A DNA stretch of 60,000 nt from Nematostella vectensis. Its lineage: Eukaryota; Cnidaria; Anthozoa; Actiniaria; Edwardsiidae. Position 1 is the first letter of the stretch. Each line of letters starts with the position of its first letter. The position numbers and the translations under genes are program-made. The notes under the pieces were generated by a model. The model was not told the origin of the DNA, searched no databases, and saw only the letters and a program-made list of their open reading frames with translations. Shown here piece by piece: positions 26,901-38,900 of this stretch. The DNA is taken from NCBI RefSeq assembly GCF_932526225.1, contig NC_064039.1, positions 13,536,139 to 13,596,138 on the forward strand, read 5' to 3'.

Positions 26901-29900
26901 TGTATGATACTGAAGCCGTTTAGACCATGTTGTTGCATGCCTGTATGATACTGAAGCCGTGTAGACCATGTTATTGCATGCCTGTATGATACTGAAGCCG
27001 TGTAGACCATGTTGTTGCATACCTGTATGATAGAAGCCGTGTAGACCATGTTATTGCATACCTGTATGATACTGAAGCCGTGTAGACCATGTTGTTGCAT
27101 ACCTGTATGATACTGTAGCCGTGTAGACCGTGTTATTGCATACCTGTATGATACTGAAGCCGTGTAGACCATGTTATTGCATGCCTGTATGATAGAAGCC
27201 GTGTAGACCATGTTATTGCATACCTGTATGATACTGTAGCCGTGTAGACCGTGTTATTGCATACCTGTATGATACTGAAGCCGTGTAGACCATGCTGTTG
27301 CATACCTGTATGATACTGTAGCCGTGTAGACCATGTTATTGCATACCTGTATGATACTGAAGCCGTGTAGACCATGTTGTTGCATACCTGTATGATACTG
27401 TAGCCGTGTAGACCGTGTTATTGCATACCTGTATGATACTGAAGCCGTTTAGACCATGTTGTTGCATGCCTGTATGATACTGAAGCCGTGTAGACCATGT
27501 TATTGCATACCTGTATGATACTGTAGCCGTGTAGACCATGTTATTGCATGCCTGTATGATACGGAAGCCGTGTAGACCGTGTTGTTGCATACCTGTATGA
27601 TACTGAAGCCGTGTAGACCATGTTATTGCATACCTGTATGATACTAAAGCCGTGTAGACCATGTTATTGCATACCTGTATGATACTAAGCCGTGTAGACC
27701 ATGTTATTGCATACCTGTATGATAGAAGCCGTGTAGACCATGTTATTGCATACCTGTATGATACTGAAGCCGTGTAGACCATGTTATTGCATACCTGTAT
27801 GATACTGAAGCCGTGTAGACCATGTTGTTGCATACCTGTATGATAGAAGCCGTGTAGACCATGTTATTGCATACCTGTATGATACTGAAGCCGTGTAGAC
27901 CATGTTATTGCATACCTGTATGATAGAAGCCGTGTAGACCATGTTATTGCATACCTGTATGATACTGAAGCCGTGTAGACCATGTTATTGCATACCTGTA
28001 TGATACTGTAGCAGTGTAGACCATGTTGTTGCATGCCTGTATGATACTGAAGCCGTGTAGACCATGTTATTGCATACCTGTATGATACTGTAGCCGTGTA
28101 GACCATGTTATTGCATGCCTGTATGATACTGAGACCGTGTAGACCATGTTATTGCATGCCTGTATGATACTGAAGCCGTGTAGACCATGTTATTGCATAC
28201 CTGTATGATACTGAAGCCGTGTAGACCATGTTATTGCATACCTGTATGATACTGAAGCCGTGTAGACCATGTTGTTGCATGCCTGTATGATACTGAAGCC
28301 GTGTAGACCATGTTATTGCATACCTGTATGATACTGTAGCCGTGTAGACCATGTTGTTGCATGCCTGTATGATACTGAAGCCGTGTAGACCATGTTATTG
28401 CATACCTGTATGATACTGAAGCCGTGTAGACCATGTTATTGCATACCTATATGATACTGAAGCCGTGTAGACCATGTTATTGCATACCTGTATGATACTA
28501 AAGCCGTGTAGACCATGTTATTGCATACCTGTATGATACTAAGCCGTGTAGACCATGTTATTGCATACCTGTATGATAGAAGCCGTGTAGACCATGTTAT
28601 TGCATACCTGTATGATACTGAAGCCGTGTAGACCATGTTATTGCATACCTGTATGATACTGAAGCCGTGTAGACCATGTTGTTGCATACCTGTATGATAG
28701 AAGCCGTGTAGACCATGTTATTGCATACCTGTATGATACTGAAGCCGTGTAGACCATGTTATTGCATACCTGTATGATAGAAGCCGTGTAGACCATGTTA
28801 TTGCATACCTGTATGATACTGAAGCCGTGTAGACCATGTTATTGCATACCTGTATGATACTGAAGCCGTGTAGACCATGTTATTGCATGCCTGTATGATA
28901 CTGAAGCCGTGTAGACCATGTTATTGCATACCTGCATGATACTGAAGCCGTGTAGACCATGTTATTGCATACCTGTATGATACTGAAGCCGTGTAGACCA
29001 TGTTATTGCATGCCTGTATGATACTGAAGCCGTGTAGACCATGTTATTGCATGCCTGTATGATACTGAAACCGTGTAGACCATGTTGTTGCATACCTGTA
29101 TGATACTGAAGCCAAGTTGACCATGTTATTGCCTCCCTACGTAATATTGTGGCCGCCTAGACCATGTTATATTGTCTGCCTGTGTGATATTGTAGCCGAG
29201 TACATCATGTCTCTGTCCGGAATGAACGAGGAGATGTTTAAGGAGGCCGTTAGTGATCAGTACGGTGATTTGTACTGGGATGATGACTTGCTGGAGGAGA
29301 TGTACCTTGTGGTTACCAAGGGACAGCAGACCAGGAGGTATGTACGCCGACGCCCTTACCCCCTTCACTAGGGAAATGGCCAGTGCGCTTCGCTTTAGAA
29401 TATGGTGAAGTTTGTCAGGCTTTAATCTGCTATTTTCGTATCCTGGTTGGCTAAACTACCAACTTGCTTTGGTAGTCAGGTTAACAAGCTAAATAACATG
29501 TCTTTTTTATAAGAAACGACAATAAACACGACTATAAAAGTGCGAGATCCAGTTGGCTAAAATGAGTCTAACTTCGTTTACCACATTTTCTCTTCTGTAC
29601 AGGCCGACCCTCCAGTTCTCAGAGAGCACTGTGAGCGACTACAGTCTTTCAGAGTCTGTTCTTTCACGTGATGGGTCTGTATCGGAACCCGGCACAGGGT
29701 ACCTGAACTCCCTGTCTCGTACCAGCAGCGACAGGAGCTCGGTGGAGATCAGGGATTACGTGCTTCTATCGCTCGGAGAACCCTCCGAATTTCTGCCCTT
29801 CCGTGTCATCGCCCCTGACACCATAAGGGACATTAACGATGAATTGGTGCCTTTGTTTGACGACTACCACAAAGTGATGGTATGTGTGAAGAGCCTCTTT

Positions 29901-32900
29901 CGGCGCAATTTCTAGCAAAACACCAAGTGACGGAAAGCAACCATTCATCGGCTGATTTGGGGATGCTATTGAGATGCCCTAGATTGTATTTGATACCTTG
30001 TTACACTTGATTTTCGCTTCACTTTAATTTTGCGAATTTCGCGATTTTAAAAGATTCGAGAAAATAAAGTGACGCAAAAATTATGTGTCGCGAAAATAAG
30101 GATGCGCGAAAATTAAGTAAGTACACAAGAAGCCTTTGGGGGAATATTGGCCGTTTTATAAGCTTTATGAAAACACCTTGTCTATTTAGTCATCTAATGT
30201 ACATATAGTACGGCAAGGGGTTGAGTTGGACTTGTATTTATATATTTTTATGAAACTAAATTTATCCCACGCGTCTTTTTGTTACAAATTGTTTCAGTTT
30301 TGATGATTACAGCACATTTTAATTGCACTTGTTTTGCTTGATTTTATTATCCCAAAATCGCGAAATAGCGAAAATAAAGTGATCTATTTTTTTACGAAAA
30401 TAGGAAAATCGCGACAATAAAGTGTCGCGAAATATCGCCATCTCAAAATCGCGAAATTTTGACGTCGCGAAAATTTAGTGTAATAAGGTAAATGAAATAT
30501 GGTACTTTTTGAGTACATTTTAAATTACAATTCCAAATACCTTTTACAATACAACTTGATGCGTCTATTGTTCTATAGAAAGTGAAGCTGTCGCCCAGCA
30601 TCAATGAATTGACGGAAAGACTTGGAGCCAAAATCCTGGTGAGAAGACTGTCCCTTTTCAACGAGGACTCTGTGCATGTTGTCTGACAATGTTCATTTTA
30701 CCAGGAAATCAGTCAGCAGCTAACACTGGAAAGAAAAGCAAAGCGAAAAAATGTGACGTCTTTCAACAAGGTGGCTGATATAGACCACAAGAAAGGTAAC
30801 GTAACAAGATTTAAGTTTAAGGAAAGATTTTCTTTCTGTATCAGGAAACATGTGTCGTAGTCCTGTAGCGCAAAGAAATCTCTTTTTGGGTAAAAAGTTA
30901 AATGTAAGTGGATATTTTTCGCGTACCGACAGTAACATCATTTCGTGCGGCGTTTCCATTTTTGCGCGGTTTTGGTTTCGCGTACTCGAAAGTTTTATTA
31001 ATATTTGCAGTAGTGTGTAAGTTTCTACGGATAGCCTTTAATTTATTATCATATTTTTCTATGTTTTTTAGACGTGAAAGATCTTGCAGCGAACCTACTT
31101 CGTGAGATCGAAGAAAGTGACAGAAAGATTATTTACCTGAAATATATCCAGCGGCGATTACGGGTAAGACGAGTACATCACATGTGATGTAACTTTTGTT
31201 GCACCGAGAGTGAGGCAGTACAAGAGCTACTGATAAGAATACCCTTACTTAGATTGAAACTCTTTTCTTTGCAGAATATCTACGCAGAGCGGTTCGGCCT
31301 CAACCATACCCTCTTGTTCTCCTTTGCTACCAGGTAAAGTTATGGGACACAGGGGCGTAGCTAGCGGGGTGGCCAAGGGACCCGCCCCCCCCCCCCCCTT
31401 TTAGCAGCCAAAAATACAGTAAATGTATGAGACATTATTAAAATACAGGAAAAAAGCCTTGAAAGGGCCTTTTGGGCGCCCTCCTGTTAAAAATCCTGGC
31501 TACGCCGCTGGGACAGTTATGATAGGGGTTCCGGGTCCCCTAATTAAACCAAAGTGTAGTTAGGTTGAATCCCTGTTTCCTGTTTTCAGCCAGCATGTAT
31601 TCTAGGACAGGTGAATGAAAAAAGTGGAGCTTCTGTTTTTAGCCATTTTGATTACGATCAAATGTGGGACGAATGATATGTGCACAAGGAAATACTTGTG
31701 GTTTTCGTCAATACGAGGCTGTAAAAATAAGATATGCATCTAACGATTCAGTCAACAATACTTAACGTATTTGTTTGGAAGGGGGGGCATTGTGCTTAAT
31801 TGAGAAAACGACCACGTTACGGCCCTGAACATGGAAACTAGGCTTTAATATAACACTGGTACAAGAGTCTAGAGTGGAGTTGCTTATCTAAGTCATGTAC
31901 GACAGAAATTATTATATAGTTGAAATCGTTTCCAAATATCACAATTTTTTAAAATCCCATCGCTAGGCGTTAAAAGCGAAATGCTTTTGGCTGTCTATAT
32001 GACTAATCTAGCATTTCTAGACGTAAAATGGAAGAACAATCATACATGTGTTTCCTAAAACGTCTTTTCCTCATCGTATCCCTTTCCGTGTTCTACAAAC
32101 CACCGTCACCCATCACCATGAATGTTTAACTTGTTAGTTACGGGGCCGATAACGTAAATGTCTGTTTAACTTGTTAGTTACGGGGCCGATAACGTGAATG
32201 TCTATTTAACTTCTTAGTTCCGGGGCCGATAACGTGAATGTCTGTTTAACTTGTTAGTTACGGGGCCGATAACGTGAATGTCTGTTTAACTTGTTAGTTA
32301 CGGGGCCGATAACGTAAATGTCTGTTTAACTTGTTAGTTACGGGGCCAATAACGTGAATGTCTATTTAACTTGTTAGTTACGGGGCCGATAACGTGAATG
32401 TCTGTTTAACTTGTTAGTTTCGGGGCCGATAACGTGAATGTCTGTTTAACTTGTTAGTTACGGGGCCGATAACGTGATTGTCTGTTTAACTTGTTAGTTA
32501 CGGGGCCGATGACGTGATGCTGGAGCCATCCCAACAGAACAATCTCCTCAGCTTCTCCCCCTTATGGGATCAACGAGGCGCGGATATGAGCGACGCCCAT
32601 GGCGAGTCGACACGAGGACCTATGCTACAGTACGGAACCATGCTCGGCCTCTTCTCGTACCTCTTCGGACGGTAAGCGAGTACCATCTGTATATTATCGT
32701 GCCTCCTTGGCTTGTAACCCAGTACCATCGGTATATTATCGTGCCTCCTCGGAGTACCATCGGTACATCATCGTGCCTCTTCGGATTGTAAGCGAGTACC
32801 ATCGGTACATCATCGTGCCTCTTCGGATTGTAAGCGAGTACCATCGGTATATCATCGTGCCTCTTCGGATTGTAAGCGAGTACCATCGGTATATCATCGT

Positions 32901-35900
32901 GCCTCTTCGGATTGTAAGCGAGTACCATCGGTATATCATCGTGCCTCTTCGGATTGTAAGCGAGTACCATGGTGTATCATTTTTCAAGTCCCCCTCTCCA
33001 GTGATCCCCCTCTACAACCAATCTTTCTTGCTTGGTTTAAATGTAAAATGACAGCAAAGGCCTTTTTTATGTAGAGACAACTGTAATATACCCTACGTAA
33101 TATCATCTGACACTTTTAAGGCCTATAAACACCTAGAGTCAAAAGCCCCCTAGGGCTTATTAGAGGTATTTCAACATCAGTATTTGGATATCAGGCTTTC
33201 TCTGCTGCAGTAATCCCAGGCTGTGGCTAGTGCTGACGGTGTTGTGTAACTGTTCGCTTCCAGATTTGCCATGAGCCAGGCGTACGTGCGCTACTTCCTC
33301 TACACCTACCGCTACTGCGCCACGCCCTCTGACCTGTTCAACTTCATACGGGACAAGTGCCGGGCTTCCCTCAGGTTCCCACTATTTGCTAAATTCATAC
33401 GTAAAGTGGACGAGCAAGTGACCAGTGAGTTATACGTACAGAGATAGGACGAGCAAGTGACCAGTGAGTTATACGTACAGAGATAGGACGAGCAAGTGAC
33501 CAGTGAGTTATACGTACAGAGATAGGACGAGCAACTGACCAGTGATTAATACGTACAGAGATAGGACGAGCAAGTCTTCAGTGAATTATGTGCCAGCACA
33601 TAAGCATCACAAATATCATGAGAATAAATAAATTATTGATCGTGGTTCAGGTGCCTAACTCACCTCAACATTGCAAATGAAGAAGTTAATGTCATCACTT
33701 AAGCATCAGCGATAGCATCATCCTTATCATCATCACATGATTATAATCATCATCATCGTCATCAACATCATTATAACCGAAAAATGCTATTTTATTATTC
33801 CAAATACATCAAATCAGCATCGGAAATCATTATCTCAAAGTTTTTGCGTTCCCATGATTCATTGCTAGGGCGGCAGATTCGGAGTCCGGTCAGCCTCTCA
33901 GTCACCAGCTGCAGATTCGGTACCGGGCCCTTGACATTCTGGCCGAGTGGATAGATTCTTGCTACAGGTTCGACTTCAAGCCAGACCCAGGCCTTCTCGG
34001 GCAGCTGGTAGCCTTCATCCAAGAGGAGGTGAGTGCACATTATCTTTCGTCTGAAATCTACGTCTAACTCGAATGCTAGATAAGGGGCCGTACGGATCGT
34101 GGCGCCGCTAGAGCTAATGTATCCGTATTTATTTTGACCGAGTCGATTTCCAGTTTTTGGTGTATTGTATTCATTGTTCTGGTACGAGATCGCGACAGTT
34201 TGGGCTTTTTGATTCTATTCGTATTTATTTTGATATGTGCGCTTTCGTTAATACCAGTATACTTTACGGGCTGGGGCGCCACTAGAGCTAATAAATCCGT
34301 ATTGTCTTTGATTTGTGCTTAGTTCATACCCGTGGACCGTACGGAGCTTTGTTGCTAGAGCTAATGTATCCGTGATGGTTTTGATTTGCACTTCAGTTCA
34401 TACCTGAGGACCGTACGGATCGTGGCGCCACAAGAGCTAATCTATCTGTGTTGATTTTGATGTGCGCTTTAGTTCATACCAGTGAGCTGTACGGCGCGTG
34501 GCGCAACTAGAGCTAATCTATCCGTATTGACTGTGATTTCGTCTTTAGTTTGTACCCGTGGATCGTACGGAGCGTGGCGCAACTAGAGCTAATCTATCCG
34601 TATTGACTGTGATTTCGTCTTTAGTTTGTACCCGTGGACCGTACGGAGCGTGGCGCTATGTTGCTAGAGCTTATCTCAGAAAGGCACCGCAAGGAGGAAG
34701 ACGAAGATGCAGAGGAAACACCAGACACCATGGCCGTATTGCAAGCAGAACTTCCACAAGGTATACATGTGCTCTCGAACATTATCAGAAGGCCTGCTAA
34801 AACATAACGGTCCGTTCGTCGCTCCATACGTAAAACATATGCAGAATATATAGAGGCCCCAGACCTCATGGTTACTCTCTTTTTAGTCTGGTTTATTAAC
34901 AAACGTTTTGACTTATTTTACTGCCAGGGGCTCCAAGCATTATGGATGCAGCAAGAAAGGTATTTCTCGCAAAAATCATAGGGAATTGAAACATTGAGGG
35001 CTTAGACAGCGGGTCATGCTGACAACTGTCATAACGTCGACCCCCTGGTGTCTGTATTTTGAAGCGGTAGCGTAAAATGGCGACTTAATTTTCCCTTTTA
35101 GTACCTTTTAGTTCAGAGGACTTTCAGACATAGACTTTTTTAACTTCACATACCAGTGCCGTTGCAGGTATCGAAATATTGGGGGTGGGGTGGGGTACAA
35201 TGCAGAAACATGTTCTTGGGCACGGCCACGCCCCTTCTGGTCATTTCCTTTTAATTTTTTAAGATATTGGGGGGGGGGGGGGGGGGGCACATGTCCATAG
35301 TGCCCCGCCCTCTGCTACGGGCTGAGGCCCTGCATACATCATCCTTTTGGCGCATTTAAATCAATATATAATAACCTTGTTTTTTATAACACTTTAAAAT
35401 GGCTTCGTGTCCAGTTGACTCCACGGCGCAAAAGCAAGCCCACGGTACAATGCTTCAAGCGAGGTTCTCCCCAGGCCGCCTCTTTCTACAAACCCACAGC
35501 AAACCTGAAGGCAATGTCCGTAACAGACCATTCATCGCGCACTGTGGCTCAGCAGCTAACACTCATTCAGCAGGTAAATTCAGTTGTGTTACAAAATGTC
35601 AGCTCGCAAGCATGACACATACCGACTACAAGGATATTAAAGAATGTTGATCAACCACTTCTTTTATATTTGATAACAATCAATCAATTTGATAACAATT
35701 GATAACAATATTTGATTGAAAGTATCTCGCTTTCATTGGCCGTGGAAAATTGATGCTTTGAGCGACTTTGTCGACGATGTATACGTCATCAAGTACGCAT
35801 CTCTGTTTGTGCATAGAGTTTACTGTTTCCCGTGAGCCATGCTAAAGTTGAAAACCCTCAGATTTCGTTAATATCTGATCGGATGACCGGTAGCCGATAT

Positions 35901-38900
35901 TTGATTAGGTTTCCGTGTCTCCGCCAACTCCGGATGGTAAAAAGTGGCTTACTCGTGAGGTGGCCCTTGGAAGAGATTACGTCAAGGTTCCACGTTACCA
36001 TATTTGGTTACGCCAAGATTCCACATTAGCATTTTTGGTTACGCCACTTTTCCACATTACCATATTTGGTTACGCCAAGGTTCCACATTATCATATCTGA
36101 TTAAGCCAAGGTTCCACATTACCATATTTAATTACGCCAAGGTTCCACGATTACAATATTTGATTACGCCAAAGTTCAACATTACCATATGTGATTACGC
36201 CAAGGTTTCACATTACCATATCTGATTACGCCAAGGTTCCACATTACCATATTTAATTACGCCAAGTTTCCACGATTACCATATTTGATTACGCCAAGGT
36301 TCCACATTACCATATCTGATTACGCCAAGGTTCCACATTACCATATCTGATTACGCCAAGTTTCCGCATTACTATATTTGGTTACTCCAAGATTCCACAT
36401 TACCATATCTGATTACGCCAAGGTTCCACAATACCATATCTGATTACGCCAAGGTTCCACATTACCATATTTAGTTACGCCAAGGCTGCTTATTACCATA
36501 TTTGCATCCGCCAAGGCTCCACATTACCATATGGTTCACAAAATATAGAAGTTTCTGGACAAGGGTTTAAAGGAAGTTCATCGGTCCAGTGTATGTCTGG
36601 CGTCTTATAGGACTTGCGACGGCAAAACAAGGAAAGAAAGTAATGTTGATAAAATACTTATTTTATCCTTCATTTTCATAGGAGTTGTTTACACGTTCGC
36701 ATTCCATTCACTTTCTCAACTCACGTACGCTGGGGGTAGGGGTAGGGAGATCTTCCCCCACAAAAGAGGGATCGTCTTTGATGGACAACATGCTGGGGTT
36801 CAGCGCGGGAAAACGCAGAGGCAGTCTCCTGCCTAACGAGCCCACAGATCTCTCTTCCAGCGGCGAGCACAATCTGTTCGCAGGCTCATGCAACATGGAC
36901 GGCAGCCTGGAAGCTATGCTTGAGCATGCTCAAGATGTATCCATGTGGGTTGCCGTGGAAATCTGCAGTGCAGCTTCTGTTAAGGTATAGGAAACTGCCA
37001 ATTATCCGGCGGTTTTTTTTCTTTCATTCTCTTGTCCCAAGCAGTGGTACCTCTATTATATAACGCTTTACGCGTGAAAAGCACAGACATTAGGACTTTG
37101 AAGCGGCCGCTTAATAGATGTACAACCACTGTGTTGGTGACCCGTATGTGTAATACACCCCGTATATATCATATCCAGGGGCGTACGCAGCCTATAGGCC
37201 TGCAGTCACTGGACTGCAAAAAAAATGGCGATCTTATTTGCATAACGAGGGGGGAAAATCAAATCTTTACTCATTCATTTGTATGTAGGTAGTTTTATAT
37301 ATATGATGAGAATAAAAACTATAATTTTCTTAATCATGGTAGTCTACAGATGATTTCCAAACATATTGTTATGTCGTTCGGTACCACGCAAAGACTGAAG
37401 TCCTATTTTAGATCGAGGATGACAGAGGATCGTGTAATAATCTCAAAAGTCTGACGCATTGACGCCAATTTTAAACCCAAAAGCAGGAGCTATGAAATCT
37501 TCACGGGGATGCGGGATGAGGGGCCACGCCCTCATTCAGCTTCTGAATGCTACGACTGCAACTAGTTAAAATCCTGCGTACGCCCCTGATATCCCGTATG
37601 TTTTGTGTAGACACAGCAAGTGTTGGTGTCCCGTATGTGTGATACCCCGTATATATCATATCCCGTATGTTTTGTGTAGACTCAGATGGTGTTGGTGACC
37701 CGTATGTGTGATACCCCGTATATATCATATCCCGTATGTTTTGTGTACACTCAGCTGGTGTTGGTGGCCCGTATGTGTGATACCCCATAAATATAATATC
37801 CCGTATGTTTTATATAGAGTCGGCTGGTGTTGTTAACCCGTATGTGTGTATGTGTGATACCCCGTATATATCATATCCCGTATGTTTTATATAGAGTCAG
37901 CTGGTGTTGGTGACCAAGTTTGTGAGTATCGCCAAGCACTGCGCAGAGATGAGAAACTTTGCCACGTGCGTGCAGATCATTGACGCTCTCGAAATGTTCG
38001 TCATCAAACAACTTCCGGTGAGAGACAAACCAGCTTTTAGCCAATATAACGATGGGAGGTGGGGGGTAAAAGAGCGATGGGGAATCAAGACAGTAGAATG
38101 AAAATGAATCCAGTAAGGGAAATTGTCATTAGATCACAATGCGACGCGCGGCTTCGTGGTCACCTTTGACAGTTAAGAATAGAATGCGAGAAATACACTA
38201 TTTGAGTGAAACAAACCTCCACGAGCCAGCCAGCGTGGTAAAGGAATTCCACATTTAGTGTACACTGATTCTCGCATTCTACTTGGCTGAATTTCTAAAA
38301 AAAATAAAAAGTATTCTAGGTGGCTATTGTTTCGCGCAAAGCACTATGACAAAACAGAGCAGTAATAAGAGTCAGCCGACAGGATTGTTTATGTCATATG
38401 TATCGACTGGCAAATTGCTTAAGAAAACGTTTTCGTTTTCGTTTTCGACTGGCAAAATGCTTAAGAAAACGTTTTCGTTTATTCAGGTCTGGAAGCAAGT
38501 ACCTAACAAAGTGATACAGTCGCTGGAGGAGCTAAAGGCGATCAAGGTTTGTTTATTTTATCACTTATTCTAAGAGCATTCCTTTACGGTAAAACTTATT
38601 ACAATAAAAGCAGATTCAGTTTCTGTATCTTGCTCTCCCTGCTGAATTCACAGCTTACCCGCTTGTCCCTCTTAGAACAACGACAGTCATTGATTATTTC
38701 ACCATAAAACGAACAAAAAGCTGCATGATCTTCTGAACCTGGCTACGGGCCTGCGAGTGTATGATTTCGCAATCTAAGTCTAACAGTTTATATGAACTTC
38801 CCTTTATGAAATATATGTACAAGTATATATTTATTGTCCTTTTGCGTTGTATGTTTTATTCCTTCACTTATATAAGGCGCTATTCACAGGTTCTTCTTAA

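Noticed and set aside
26438-28687. Series of minus-strand frames of 67-165 codons with a repeated YTASVSYRYAITWSTRLQYH-like peptide
   Set aside because: Artefacts of the 41-bp array; three units make 123 bp, so frames recur, but there is no start context or splice evidence.
26431-29110. CRISPR-like regularly repeated 41-bp sequence
   Set aside because: Units are directly abutting with no unique spacers, and the context is a eukaryotic intron.
33868-33876. Nearer acceptor CTAG at about 33868 for the RasGEF_N exon
   Set aside because: It would join in the wrong frame and hit a stop; GGCGGCAG at 33876 restores the conserved protein.
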